From assembly GCF_047718555.1 (NCBI RefSeq), contig NZ_JBDNRK010000002.1:62001-126000 (forward strand): DNA of 64,000 bases. Direction: 5' to 3'. The stretch is from Clostridium_I sp047718555. GTDB lineage: Bacteria > Bacillota > Clostridia > Clostridiales > Clostridiaceae. This document shows positions 9,353-18,565 of this stretch, piece by piece. Position numbers and translations under genes: made by a program. The notes beneath the pieces are model-generated. The model was not told the origin of the DNA, did no database searches, and worked only from the letters and a program-made list of their open reading frames with translations. Each line of letters starts with the position of its first letter. Position 1 is the first letter of the stretch.

Positions 9353-9382
9353 TTGAAAAAATACCTGTTACTGTGATATAAT
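9353..9382 (+). promoter_or_regulatory. Probable proBA promoter
   Basis: TTGAAA (9353-9358), 18-bp spacer, TATAAT (9377-9382). The -10 hexamer lies inside the palindrome at 9372-9391. Confidence 0.5.
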
Positions 9383-9391
9383 TATATCACA
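9372..9391. promoter_or_regulatory. Perfect 20-bp palindrome between proC and proBA
   Basis: TGTGATATAATTATATCACA is fully self-complementary. It overlaps the -10 of the proB promoter and sits between the divergent starts. It has the shape of an operator for a dimeric regulator; which one is unknown. Confidence 0.55.
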
Positions 9392-9479
9392 TATTTTTAC
9401 AAAGTTTTACGAGTAAACTTAATTCTTTAATTCGTAATTGAAAGGATAAAGCTTAATTGGCTTTTACATAGGTATAAAA

Positions 9480-10280
9480 ATGAATACTAGAAAAGAACAT
9501 ATAGATAGAGCAAAAAAAATTGTAGTAAAAGTAGGTACTTCAACCCTTACTCATGAAAATGGGCTGCTAAATTTTGATAGAATAGATAAACTAGCAAGAC
9601 AGCTTTCAGATCTTCACAATCAAGGTAAAGAAGTAATTCTAGTAACTTCTGGTGCCATTGGTGTTGGTACTGCAAAACTAGGAATAAAGACAAAACCCGA
9701 AACTATACCTGAAAAGCAGGCAGCTGCTGCAATTGGCCAAGGTATTCTTCTTCACATTTATGAAAAATTCTTCGCAGAGTATGGCCAAATAGTTGCTCAA
9801 ATTTTACTTACTAAAGATGATATAACCAATAAGACGAGATACAGTAATGCTAAAAATACCTTCAATGAACTTTTAAGGCAAGGGGTTATCCCCATAGTAA
9901 ATGAGAATGATGCCATTGCAATTCATGAAATAAAATTTGGGGATAATGATACTCTGTCCGCCCTGGTTTCAACTATAATTGATGCAGACTTACTCATACT
10001 TCTTTCCGACATCAACGGTTTATATGATTCAGATCCCCATTCTAATAAAAATGCTAAACTTATATCTCATGTGGATGAAATAACTAAAGAAATTGAAAAT
10101 TTTTGTGGTGGTTCTGGTTCAAAGCTTGGTACTGGTGGCATGTATACCAAGATAAAAGCTGCAAAAATTGCAGTAGAGCATGGTGTATCAATGATAATTG
10201 CAAATGGTTCTGATGACAATATAATAAAAAATATAATCTCAAATAAAGAAATAGGTACACTTTTTTCTGCTCAAAAATAG
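9480..10280 (+). CDS. proB: Glutamate 5-kinase, short form without PUA domain
   Basis: Phosphorylates glutamate to gamma-glutamyl phosphate, the first committed step to proline. The amino-acid-kinase fold shows VVKVGTSTL, VTSGAIGVG, NENDAIAI, FGDNDTLSALV and GTGGMYTKIKAA. The 266 residues stop after the kinase domain; the C-terminal PUA domain of the E. coli enzyme (367 aa) is absent, as in several Firmicutes. The Shine-Dalgarno is weak (AGGTATAAAA). It lies 27 bp upstream of proA in an obvious operon. Confidence 0.93.
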   Translation: MNTRKEHIDRAKKIVVKVGTSTLTHENGLLNFDRIDKLARQLSDLHNQGKEVILVTSGAIGVGTAKLGIKTKPETIPEKQAAAAIGQGILLHIYEKFFAEYGQIVAQILLTKDDITNKTRYSNAKNTFNELLRQGVIPIVNENDAIAIHEIKFGDNDTLSALVSTIIDADLLILLSDINGLYDSDPHSNKNAKLISHVDEITKEIENFCGGSGSKLGTGGMYTKIKAAKIAVEHGVSMIIANGSDDNIIKNIISNKEIGTLFSAQK

Positions 10281-10307
10281 AATATTTACAATAATGGAGG
10301 TTAATAA

Positions 10308-11564
10308 ATGAATATTAATGATTATGTAATTGAAAAAGCTAAAAATGCTAGTTTAGCTGCACGAAAACTTAGTACTTTAGATACTAATATAAAAAACAAT
10401 GCATTAATAGCTATGGCTGAAGCCTTAGAAAAAAACAAAGATAATATTTTAAAGGCAAATAGTATAGACGTAGAAAATGCTAAGAAAGCTGGCACTACCA
10501 CAGCACTTATTGATAGATTGACCTTAAATGAAAAAAGAATAGCTGGCATGGCAGATGGTCTTAGAAGCGTAGCTGCACTACCTGATCCAATAGGTGAAGT
10601 TACTGGTATGTGGAAGAGACCAAATAACTTAAATATAGGTAGAATTAAAGTACCTCTCGGCACTATAGGTATAATTTATGAAGCAAGACCAAATGTAACA
10701 GTTGATGCTGCAGCATTATGTCTTAAAAGTGGTAATTCAGTTGTTCTAAGAGGTGGCAGTGAAGCTATAAATTCTAATCTAGAAGTCTATAAAACCATTA
10801 ATGATGCGGCAATTAAAGCAGGCCTTCCAGAGGGTTCCATTGAATTTATAGATATAACTGAACGAGAAGCGGTAAATATTCTTATGAAACTTAATAGATA
10901 TGTAGATGTACTAATTCCAAGAGGTGGCGCTGGTTTAATTAATAATGTTGTAAACAATTCTACTGTACCTGTAATCCAAACTGGTGTTGGAAACTGTCAT
11001 GTTTATGTCCACAGTGACGCTGATCTCCAAATGGCTGAAGATATAATAGTAAATGCAAAAACTCAAAGACCTGCTGTTTGTAATGCTATGGAAACATTAC
11101 TTGTTCATAAGTCAGTGGCTGAAGAATTCCTGCCTAAGCTTGGAAACACTTTAAAAGACTTAGGTGTGGAAATAAGAGGCTGCAAAGAAACTCAAAGAAT
11201 ACTTCCTTATGCAAAGCCTGCTTCTGAAGAAGATTATGAAATAGAATTCTTAGATTTAATATTGGCTGTAAAAGTAGTTGATTCTTTAGATGAAGCATTA
11301 GACCACATTTATAAGTACAGTACAAAACATTCCGAAGCCATAATAACAAAAAGTTATGAAGCTTCTCAGCGCTTTTTAAAAGAAGTAGATTCAGCTGCTG
11401 TATACGTAAATGCCTCTACAAGATTCACTGATGGAGGAGAATTTGGTTTTGGAGCAGAAATCGGCATAAGTACTCAAAAACTCCATGCAAGAGGACCTAT
11501 GGGGTTAAATGAATTAACAACTATAAAATATATAATATATGGTAACGGACAGATAAGAAAATAG
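10308..11564 (+). CDS. proA: Gamma-glutamyl phosphate reductase
   Basis: NADPH-dependent reduction of gamma-glutamyl phosphate to glutamate semialdehyde, the second proline step. The 418-residue protein has the ALDH-like ProA features VPLGTIGIIYEARPNVTVDAA, VLRGGSEA, PRGGAGLI, the catalytic Cys in QRPAVCNAMETLLV, and HARGPMGLNELTT near the end. GGAGG lies 9 nt before the ATG. Second gene of proBA. Confidence 0.95.
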   Translation: MNINDYVIEKAKNASLAARKLSTLDTNIKNNALIAMAEALEKNKDNILKANSIDVENAKKAGTTTALIDRLTLNEKRIAGMADGLRSVAALPDPIGEVTGMWKRPNNLNIGRIKVPLGTIGIIYEARPNVTVDAAALCLKSGNSVVLRGGSEAINSNLEVYKTINDAAIKAGLPEGSIEFIDITEREAVNILMKLNRYVDVLIPRGGAGLINNVVNNSTVPVIQTGVGNCHVYVHSDADLQMAEDIIVNAKTQRPAVCNAMETLLVHKSVAEEFLPKLGNTLKDLGVEIRGCKETQRILPYAKPASEEDYEIEFLDLILAVKVVDSLDEALDHIYKYSTKHSEAIITKSYEASQRFLKEVDSAAVYVNASTRFTDGGEFGFGAEIGISTQKLHARGPMGLNELTTIKYIIYGNGQIRK

Positions 11565-11570
11565 TTGATA

Positions 11571-11828
11571 TTTATAAGCATTATAAAAGACTGAATATGA
11601 GATATTTTAAAATAATACGCTGCAAACATCTTTAAGTTACAATAAATATCTTTCATGTTAAGATAATATAATATTATATGCAAAAATGTATTAGTTTCAG
11701 GTATTCTTGGAATCATTGCTATGACATTTTTATGGGGCATATTAGAAATCCTTAAGCAGAGAAAAAGAGTAGAAAAAGGATGGTTTCCAAAGAAAGACTA
11801 AATTTATATAGGGTTAATATTATGCTTA
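11571..11828. other. Gene-poor stretch after proA
   Basis: No full gene. On the plus strand codons 11698-11802 read VLVSGILGIIAMTFLWGILEI..., a hydrophobic stretch followed by a basic tail, but there is no start codon with a ribosome-binding site. It could be a decayed small membrane protein. Confidence 0.3.
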
Positions 11829-11870
11829 GAAAGAAGGAATTTGTGTTATAAACATATATTCCTTCTTTTA
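11829..11870 (+). terminator. Terminator downstream of proBA
   Basis: AAAGAAGGAAT (11830-11840) pairs with ATTCCTTCTTT (11858-11868), followed by TTA; 17-nt loop. Confidence 0.65.
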
Positions 11871-11963
11871 CTCTATCACTATTTATTAGTACTAAATCCT
11901 CAATATATACGATTTTTTTCATTTTCTTGAAGTAGCAAAAGTGTATTGCATTTATTTTCTTAA

Positions 11964-12677
11964 CTACACTTCCCTATCTCTTTTTACGTAAAATTTGATA
12001 TAGCTATTATTCATGTAATCATAGGAATAAAAAATAGGTAAATCATTTTCATCAAAATGAAGCTGCTTTAACAGCATTGTCTTGTCCCCAAGCTTTGCCA
12101 TTGCTTTCTTATCAAAAATACTGCTGCCATCTGGCAGACATATTTCACTCAACGCATAGCTTATATTTACATTCATTTTATCTTTTAAAAAATGTAACAA
12201 GGAACCAGTTATACCTTCAGAGAAAAAGTCTCCTGCTATACTCTTTGGAAATATATTAAAAGTATATGCAAGATTTATATCTCCATTCTTCCTTGTTCTT
12301 TTAATAATAACTACATTCTCATCCGAATTTAACTTCTCACTCCACTCCTCAATTGTATCCCTTTCATATACCTTCATATTCCCCTCGGATGTAACAATTC
12401 CAGTATTATTTATCATGGTTTTAGTACTTTGCAGCTTATTTAGGGAACTATTTATTACCCCTCTGTTTTTATTTACATAGGTTCCAACTCCATTTTTTGA
12501 TATTAAAACCCCTTGCCTTTGCAAAAGTTTTATTGCTTCTCTTAAGGTGGACCTTGAAACCTGCAGCTGTTTTGCAAGTAATGGTTCTGTGGGCAACTTG
12601 TCCCCTTCCTTAAATACACCATCTTTAATCATATTTTCTAGTTGCTGTTTTATTTTTAAATAAAGCAAGGTATTCAC
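11964..12677 (-). CDS. GntR-family regulator with UTRA domain
   Basis: Residues 1-70 are a GntR winged helix (LPTEPLLAKQLQVSRSTLREAIKLLQRQGVL, GVGTYV). The C-terminal 150 residues look like the UTRA ligand-binding domain of the HutC subfamily, which binds small ligands and includes PhnF, the phosphonate regulator. It is the last gene of a nine-gene minus-strand operon of phosphoesterases and an ABC importer, so it probably senses the imported compound. The start is GTG; a TTG four codons later is an alternative. Two palindromes at 20118-20145, upstream of the first gene, are candidate operators. Confidence 0.85.
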   Translation of the reverse strand: MNTLLYLKIKQQLENMIKDGVFKEGDKLPTEPLLAKQLQVSRSTLREAIKLLQRQGVLISKNGVGTYVNKNRGVINSSLNKLQSTKTMINNTGIVTSEGNMKVYERDTIEEWSEKLNSDENVVIIKRTRKNGDINLAYTFNIFPKSIAGDFFSEGITGSLLHFLKDKMNVNISYALSEICLPDGSSIFDKKAMAKLGDKTMLLKQLHFDENDLPIFYSYDYMNNSYIKFYVKRDREV

Positions 12678-12740
12678 TTCTTTCGTTAATATTTCTAGCA
12701 GTAAATATAGTTCTGAAATTTATGTATTATTAGATTGTTC

Positions 12741-13628
12741 CTAATCTATTATTAGTCCATCATAGGCCACTGTTATTTGAAATTTGCTATATTTTTTTAC
12801 TTCTTTTTCTAACAATGCATGCGTAAGGTCATGCTTATGATTTATATGAGTTAAATATATTTTTGTATTACTATCTACAGTACCATTATCATAAAACACC
12901 TCTAAAACTTTTATCAAACTTATGAGATCTAAATGACCAAAAGGCTTATCCTCTTTTCTTATTTCTCCTGCAAAGGTACATTCCATGATTAATAAATCTA
13001 TATATTTTTCTTTTAAATATTCTATTGTCTCAGTTAGAGGATATCCTGTATCAACACCATAGAATAATCTCCTGCCATCTTCCAAAGTTATAAAATAATT
13101 ATTAGAATTTTCATTTATTCCAAATCCATAATGAGCTCCCTTTAATGGAACAACCTTCAGATTTTCTATTTCATACTCTTTATAATATTCTAGTGGTACG
13201 AATTCTACCATCTTATCTTTTATGACAGGTGAATTAGCAAAATTACTCTCTCCCATTCTAAAGGCTTTTAATTGTTCCTTAATCCACTGGTGTCCACTTT
13301 GACTTAAATAAATACTTATTTTTTCTCCAGCATCTCCATATACCATTTCCTTTAGCAATAGTTCAGATAAACATAAATGGTCACTATGGGTATGAGTTAT
13401 CAGTATATCTTTGAGTTCAGTCATATCTAAGCTATGTTTCATTGATGCAGCCAATACATCAGGTCCAAAATCAATTTGAACCCTTTTATTTATTCTGAAC
13501 AAACTTCTGAGCCTTAACTCTCTACCACCAATTTTTCTTGCATTCTGACAAACTTTACAGCCACATAAAGGGTTGGGTATCCCCTCTGCAGCACCAGTAC
13601 CTAAAAACATTAAGTTATCATCTATCAT
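12741..13628 (-). CDS. PhnP-like metallo-beta-lactamase phosphodiesterase
   Basis: The metal-binding motif THTHSDHL and later GAHYGFG, GVDTGYP and LTHINHKHD are those of the MBL fold. The N-terminal part CGCKVCQNARKIGGRELRLRS places three cysteines as in PhnP, where they bind a structural zinc. PhnP hydrolyses cyclic ribose phosphates and 2',3'-cyclic nucleotides. Length 295. It stands between the PHP-domain gene and the GntR regulator, both also in this operon, which supports a role in breaking phosphodiester bonds of an imported substrate. The exact substrate is unknown. Confidence 0.8.
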   Translation of the reverse strand: MIDDNLMFLGTGAAEGIPNPLCGCKVCQNARKIGGRELRLRSLFRINKRVQIDFGPDVLAASMKHSLDMTELKDILITHTHSDHLCLSELLLKEMVYGDAGEKISIYLSQSGHQWIKEQLKAFRMGESNFANSPVIKDKMVEFVPLEYYKEYEIENLKVVPLKGAHYGFGINENSNNYFITLEDGRRLFYGVDTGYPLTETIEYLKEKYIDLLIMECTFAGEIRKEDKPFGHLDLISLIKVLEVFYDNGTVDSNTKIYLTHINHKHDLTHALLEKEVKKYSKFQITVAYDGLIID

Positions 13629-13699
13629 TTTATCATTCTATCCCCCAAACTAAAAATTCTTATTTTACCACTTTCCACATAAGTAAACGTTTTATGGTA

Positions 13700-14665
13700 T
13701 CAAATATATTCAAAATATATTGGATTACAAGCTGCCAAAATTTCCTTATTTATTTCATTAATTATTTCTGCTTTTATCCATTTAATGCTAATATCTCCAT
13801 TCATTTTAATATTCGTTTTACTGTTTCTACTGCATTTAACTTCCTTTATCCTTCCTAAATTGTCTACTAAGTTTATTACTATATTTCCTTCAATAGTTGT
13901 CCAATCTATATCAAAAAAAACATTATATAAAATACCATCACTTTCTGACTTAATTGTTTCACCCATATTATAACTTTCCATATCTTTTTCAAATTCCATA
14001 TTGAAACGTGGTCCCTTTGACATAACTACTCTGCCAGCTTTTATTGCGTCAACAATCGCCTCTTCCAGCTCCTGTGCCTCATCAATCAATAGCCAATTAA
14101 ATGCATTACTTTCTTGAAAATGCTCTTTTCTATGAAAATCTCCACCATAAACAGCTGTAATGCTTCTTCCTTCATTTAGTTTATTTTCCCAAAATTCTTT
14201 ATTTTTTTTCCACTCATTAAACTTATCAGTTACTCCATGCCAAACTTCAATAAAATCAATTTTGCTGAAATCCACATCTTCAAAGCTGTAGCCTCCTCCA
14301 GTACATACAGGGTCATCAATTCCCTTAGGATGGGCAATTCCTATTATTCCATTATATTTATGAACATAGTCTGCAAGTTCATTCAAGGATTTAATAGTTA
14401 GGGTTTCCCATCTATAATAGGGAGCTCCAACTACAACAATATGTCCGTAAAAAGTAGTATACTCAATGCCCTTTATTATCTTAACACCTGTTTCCTTTGA
14501 AATAGCATCGCCACCTTGCCAAGCTGCCATGGTATTATGATCTGTTAAAAACATTGCCTCTACAGAGGATTCTTTTGCAGCATAAGCCATATCCTTTAAA
14601 TTATCTTTTCCATCTGAATTTAATGTATGGGTATGGGTGTGCATTTTTATCCATTTAAAACTCAT
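13700..14665 (-). CDS. PHP-domain metallo-phosphoesterase (CehA/McbA-like)
   Basis: The N-terminal KMHTHTHTLNSDGK, then FLTDHNTM, GIEYTT, GIAHPKG and GGDFHR give the metal-ligand pattern of the polymerase-and-histidinol-phosphatase superfamily. The C-terminal 90 residues form a beta-rich extension. No signal peptide, so cytoplasmic. The PHP fold is used by phosphoesterases such as histidinol phosphatase; together with the PhnP-like and GDPD genes in the operon it is likely to remove phosphate from the imported compound. Annotated relatives are called CehA/McbA, but carbamate hydrolysis is not implied here. Confidence 0.75.
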   Translation of the reverse strand: MSFKWIKMHTHTHTLNSDGKDNLKDMAYAAKESSVEAMFLTDHNTMAAWQGGDAISKETGVKIIKGIEYTTFYGHIVVVGAPYYRWETLTIKSLNELADYVHKYNGIIGIAHPKGIDDPVCTGGGYSFEDVDFSKIDFIEVWHGVTDKFNEWKKNKEFWENKLNEGRSITAVYGGDFHRKEHFQESNAFNWLLIDEAQELEEAIVDAIKAGRVVMSKGPRFNMEFEKDMESYNMGETIKSESDGILYNVFFDIDWTTIEGNIVINLVDNLGRIKEVKCSRNSKTNIKMNGDISIKWIKAEIINEINKEILAACNPIYFEYI

Positions 14666-14811
14666 TCATCATTTTCCTTTCCATAAGTTCTTTTTTGTTC
14701 AACCTGTATGCAGCAAATAATCTTTCTAAGCATCATATCATTAGGTTTACTTGTAAATTTTTTATGAAGACAATTAAATATTATCAACGTTTTGCCGGAT
14801 TATTTTCTAAA

Positions 14812-15270
14812 TTAAATTTCAGTAAATGCCTTTACAAAAATTTGCATATTATCAATAAATACTCCATGCAGAGATATAACTATTTCCCACTGTCCAGATT
14901 TTATTGGAGTTTTTATGAAACCTGCAGTACTTTCCTTTGATGATATAATTATTGTCTGTTTTCCTACGTGTCTATGAGCACATCCAATGTATTCATCTTT
15001 AGAATAAAGAGACAGCGTAGCTAAATTTTTTAACTCTTCCTCTCCTCTTATAAATTTTTCCTTCAAAGAACTAATTTCTTCATAACTTAAATTTGAACTG
15101 CGATTTTCAAAAGCATTTATTATATCCTCCGATTCTTTTACAACCTTAGGAAAGTAATCAAATTCTATCTTTAGAATTTCTGCCTCTTTATCAATATTGA
15201 ATTTAATACTTTTATGAGACTTTATATCACTTTTATTTACAGTTAAAGCTAAGTCCAAAATTTTTTCCAC
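14812..15270 (-). CDS. Hypothetical protein in the phosphodiester operon
   Basis: 152 residues, no signal peptide or membrane segment and no motif I can name. The sequence alternates charged and aromatic residues; the final third (GFIKTPIKSGQWEIVISLHG) suggests a beta-sandwich and resembles accessory segments seen next to CehA-like PHP domains. It lies between the permease and the PHP gene in the same direction, so it may act together with the PHP enzyme as a separate domain. Function unknown. Confidence 0.6.
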   Translation of the reverse strand: MEKILDLALTVNKSDIKSHKSIKFNIDKEAEILKIEFDYFPKVVKESEDIINAFENRSSNLSYEEISSLKEKFIRGEEELKNLATLSLYSKDEYIGCAHRHVGKQTIIISSKESTAGFIKTPIKSGQWEIVISLHGVFIDNMQIFVKAFTEI

Positions 15271-15304
15271 TTTTTTATCACGCCTTATAATTTATTTTGA
15301 TTAA

Positions 15305-15344
15305 CAGTAAAACTACCATATGAGAAATAATGGTAGTTTTACTG
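15305..15344 (-). promoter_or_regulatory. Intercistronic stem-loop
   Basis: A perfect 15-bp stem, CAGTAAAACTACCAT (15305-15319) with 15330-15344. There is no U tract on the minus strand, so an mRNA-stabilising or processing hairpin between permease and hypothetical gene is more likely than a terminator. Confidence 0.5.
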
Positions 15345-15431
15345 ATATTACATCTGACAATTAACCGTAAAACCCTTTTTCTTAAAAAGAAGTTAACTGA
15401 AGTGTATTTCTAGATAATTCGCTATTTCTCC

Positions 15432-16271
15432 TTAAGATACCCACTTATCCTCTTTCATCATGGAAGAAATGTAGAAAAATCCCACAACAGCTGATAGTAT
15501 GAACATCATTACAGACATAGCAGCTGCTCTTGGGTAATTGGTAAACACATTAAATTCCTGCTGCAGAGCTACGCCTAGCATTCTTGGAGCATTAGTTCCC
15601 ATTAAATATGGTGTTGTAAATTCCCCTATGTTTCCCATGAATACAAAGGTTGCAGCTATTAATAAGGATCTGTAAGTTAGTGGAAGTATTATCTCCATCA
15701 ATATTCTTAATTTATTTGCTCCCACATCTCTTGCACTCTCAATTATTGAAGGAGATATTTTAGTTAAATCAGAAAGTATTAGCATGGTAGCAAAAGGAAT
15801 ATTAAACCATAAGTTAACAATAATTATACCATTAGGGGTAAACATTAAACCAGGTTTAAAATCTATTCCAAACATCAGTAAAAATCTGTTGATTGCCCCT
15901 ACGTCTTTAATTATCAACATTAAAGCATATACAGCCACTATTCCAGGAATGAATTTTGGTATTATATATATTTTTTCTATCAATGCTGCAATTTTGCTTT
16001 TACTGAATCTCAAATAAATTGCAAGCAGCAGAGAAATGCTTATACACAAAACAACTGTAACTATTACAATATATAGTGTATATTTAATATTATCAATCTG
16101 ATTTTTATCAGTAAGTATGCTTATATAATTAGAAAAATCATACTTGTTCTCTTTCTCATTATATAGACTGAGTACAGCAGAATTAATTATTGGAACTATG
16201 ATAACCATTAGCATTACAGCAAAAGACGGTAATACAAATAATAAGGCTTTTAGTTTACTATTTTTCTTCAT
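15432..16271 (-). CDS. ABC importer permease (PotB/AfuB type)
   Basis: 279 residues with six hydrophobic segments and the EAA-loop sequence SARDVGANKLRILMEIILPL that contacts the ATPase. It belongs to the polyamine/iron/phosphate-ester permease class. The partner permease lies at 18566-19399 and the lipoprotein receptor at 16346-17512. It imports an unknown substrate, inferred to be an organic phosphate ester from the neighbouring phosphoesterases. Confidence 0.85.
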   Translation of the reverse strand: MKKNSKLKALLFVLPSFAVMLMVIIVPIINSAVLSLYNEKENKYDFSNYISILTDKNQIDNIKYTLYIVIVTVVLCISISLLLAIYLRFSKSKIAALIEKIYIIPKFIPGIVAVYALMLIIKDVGAINRFLLMFGIDFKPGLMFTPNGIIIVNLWFNIPFATMLILSDLTKISPSIIESARDVGANKLRILMEIILPLTYRSLLIAATFVFMGNIGEFTTPYLMGTNAPRMLGVALQQEFNVFTNYPRAAAMSVMMFILSAVVGFFYISSMMKEDKWVS

Positions 16272-16290
16272 AAAACCCTCCGTAAATAGC

Positions 16291-16323
16291 TTTGTTGTGC
16301 CTCATCACATAAGACACAACAAA
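16291..16323 (-). promoter_or_regulatory. Stem-loop after the binding-protein gene
   Basis: TTTGTTGTG (16291-16299) pairs with CACAACAAA (16315-16323). Hairpins at this place often keep binding-protein mRNA more abundant than permease mRNA. Confidence 0.5.
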
Positions 16324-16345
16324 ACTTCTGAATACTATTTAAATA

Positions 16346-17512
16346 TTACTTTAAAGTAGCGATTTGATCCTGCCAGCGTTTGTGTATATCTTTACTTAAA
16401 TCACCTAAAGAATTTGCTCTAAAGTCCTTAATTTTTAAGCCAGCAAGCATATCAACAGATTCCTTTGGAAGCTTTGAAGTGTCAATTATAGGTAAAGCCT
16501 TCATTGAATCCATAAATACCTTTTGGCCATCACTTGAAGCTACAAAATTCAAGAATATTTCTGATGCTTCTTTATTTTTACTCTTAGCTGGAATCACCAA
16601 TGATTGCACACCGCCAATAAAGGAAGGACTGATTTGAGTAATTTTAATTGATTTTGGTAAAGTACCCTTAGATAATTGATCAAGTGCCATATCTGCCCAA
16701 GCTGGTATCATATCTACTTGTCCATTTGCTAATAAATCTAAAGTTCCTTGATTTTTTACTGGATATTGAACCTTTCCAGAAGCTTTATACATATATGGAT
16801 GAAGCTCCTTTAATAAGTTAAAGCCTGTATCCCATTGTTGTTCCCACTTTGGATCATCTGAAGTGATAGCCTCCTGAGGTAAACTATTATATACTGAAGT
16901 AATTAAAAATGCATCCCCTGAACCTCCTGTTGTTGGGTCATTATAAGCAAATCTTCCAGGATGTGACTTTATCCAATCATATAATTCTTTATCTGTTTTT
17001 GGAACATCTTTTACTTTATCTGAATTATATGCTAGTACAACTGTTGTACCTCTAAAGACAAGAGCTTTATCCTGTCCCACAGATGATTGAAATTTTATAT
17101 CTTTCATATTTGGAATTTTATCTTTGCTCAAGGTAACAACGGAATCTTTTCCTGCTGCCTTAAATAATTTGGCAATATCACTATCTGAAACTTCTACAAT
17201 GTCCATATCTGTTTCTGTCTCACCAGCTTTTTCAGAAGCTATTTCTTTGTCTACAGCAGATTGTGCACTTGGACCTGAAGCTATAAATTGAAGATTAACA
17301 GTAATCTGAGGATATTTTGCCTTAAAGGCTTTTATTACCTGTTCCCAAGTTGTCCTAACGTTTTCCGATCCACCGGAATAAAGATTAATTGTAGCTGGTT
17401 TAATTGAGGAACTTTGAGTAGAATTTTGGTTAGAAGCTCCACAACCGGTAGCTAAAAATGAAACTGAAACCGCTGCTGTAATTGCAAGTGATAAAATTTT
17501 TTTCTTTAACAT
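16346..17512 (-). CDS. ABC importer substrate-binding lipoprotein
   Basis: 388 residues. The signal peptide ends in a lipobox (FLATGC), with Cys24 the lipidated residue, followed by a Ser/Asn/Gln linker. The mature protein resembles the AfuA/PotD/UgpB-like class of extracellular solute-binding proteins (INLYSGGSENVRTTWEQ..., FAYNDPTTGGSGDAFL, WADMALDQL). AfuA relatives bind hexose phosphates or iron. GGAG precedes the ATG. It sits between the ATPase and a permease. Ligand unknown; a glycerophosphodiester or sugar phosphate fits the context. Confidence 0.87.
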   Translation of the reverse strand: MLKKKILSLAITAAVSVSFLATGCGASNQNSTQSSSIKPATINLYSGGSENVRTTWEQVIKAFKAKYPQITVNLQFIASGPSAQSAVDKEIASEKAGETETDMDIVEVSDSDIAKLFKAAGKDSVVTLSKDKIPNMKDIKFQSSVGQDKALVFRGTTVVLAYNSDKVKDVPKTDKELYDWIKSHPGRFAYNDPTTGGSGDAFLITSVYNSLPQEAITSDDPKWEQQWDTGFNLLKELHPYMYKASGKVQYPVKNQGTLDLLANGQVDMIPAWADMALDQLSKGTLPKSIKITQISPSFIGGVQSLVIPAKSKNKEASEIFLNFVASSDGQKVFMDSMKALPIIDTSKLPKESVDMLAGLKIKDFRANSLGDLSKDIHKRWQDQIATLK

Positions 17513-17561
17513 AATTTAATCTCCTTTTTAAATAATCTATTTATATAAATTTATTTGGAAA

Positions 17562-18545
17562 CTATTTATTAAAACTGTGATTACTCCTAAAACTTATTCC
17601 TACTCTGTCACCCTGTGAGAAAGCCTTTGCTTCTTCTCTTGACAAAAATGCTTTTATTATTCCCTTATCTGTAGCTACACTTATTTCTACAAAATGTCCT
17701 AAAATCACACTGTTTACTATATCTCCAAAATAGTCGCCTATTTCATTTTTGTTTATAATTGTATTTTCTGGCCTAGCGGCAATTATCTTGTCCTCTTCTT
17801 CTATAAAGTTCATATTGCCTATAAATTCCGCAACAAATTTTGATTTAGGATTATCATATATTTCCTCAGGTGTTCCAATTTGTTCAAAAACACCTTTATT
17901 CATAACTACTATTCTGTCTGAAAGAGTCATAGCTTCTTCTTGGTCATGAGTAACAAATACAATAGTTATACCTAATTCTGATTGAATTTTCTTTAATTCT
18001 TCTCTCATTTGAGCACGAATTTTAGCATCTAAGGCTGAAAATGGTTCATCCAATAACAGCACTGATGGCTTTAACAGCAAAGCTCTTGCTATTGCTATTC
18101 TCTGTTGCTGACCACCTGATAGTTGAGATGGATACTTTTTTTCTACTCCCTCCATTCTTATCAACGCCAAAACTTCTTTTATTTCACTTTGTATTTGTTT
18201 CTTATCAATTTTTCTAAGTTTTAAACCAAAGGCCAAATTCTCGAATATTGTCATGTGGGGCCAAAGATTATAGCTTTGAAATACCATAACTGTTGGTCTT
18301 TTCTCAGGTGGTAGGTTTTCTATATTTACTTCATCTAATATTATTTTTCCTGAATCTGCCTCAATAAATCCACCTATAGCCCTGAGTATAGTAGTTTTTC
18401 CACAGCCAGAAGGTCCGAGCATTGTCAAAAGCTCGCTTTCGTATATGTTAAGGTTAATTCCCTCCACACCATCTCCATTTGAATATTTTTTTGTCAATTC
18501 TTTTAGAGATAATTTAATCTTTGTTTCACTATTTTTTTTATTCAT
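17562..18545 (-). CDS. ABC importer ATPase (PotA/UgpC-like)
   Basis: Energises the importer. Walker A GPSGCGKTT, Q-loop VFQSYNLWPHM, signature LSGGQQQR, Walker B VLLLDEP, H-loop VTHDQEE. The C-terminal 90 residues (AARPENTII..., GISFRSNHSF) form a TOBE domain. Length 327. The gene is 20 bp downstream of the second permease and upstream of the binding protein. Confidence 0.92.
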   Translation of the reverse strand: MNKKNSETKIKLSLKELTKKYSNGDGVEGINLNIYESELLTMLGPSGCGKTTILRAIGGFIEADSGKIILDEVNIENLPPEKRPTVMVFQSYNLWPHMTIFENLAFGLKLRKIDKKQIQSEIKEVLALIRMEGVEKKYPSQLSGGQQQRIAIARALLLKPSVLLLDEPFSALDAKIRAQMREELKKIQSELGITIVFVTHDQEEAMTLSDRIVVMNKGVFEQIGTPEEIYDNPKSKFVAEFIGNMNFIEEEDKIIAARPENTIINKNEIGDYFGDIVNSVILGHFVEISVATDKGIIKAFLSREEAKAFSQGDRVGISFRSNHSFNK

Positions 18546-18565
18546 AAATACCTCTCCATCAAAAA

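Noticed and set aside
9372..9391. CRP site (TGTGA...TCACA)
   Set aside because: The half-sites are 10 bp apart, not 6, and clostridial control by CRP is not established; kept only as an unspecified palindrome.
11698..11802. Small membrane protein after proA
   Set aside because: Hydrophobic and then basic, but no start codon with a ribosome-binding site in frame.
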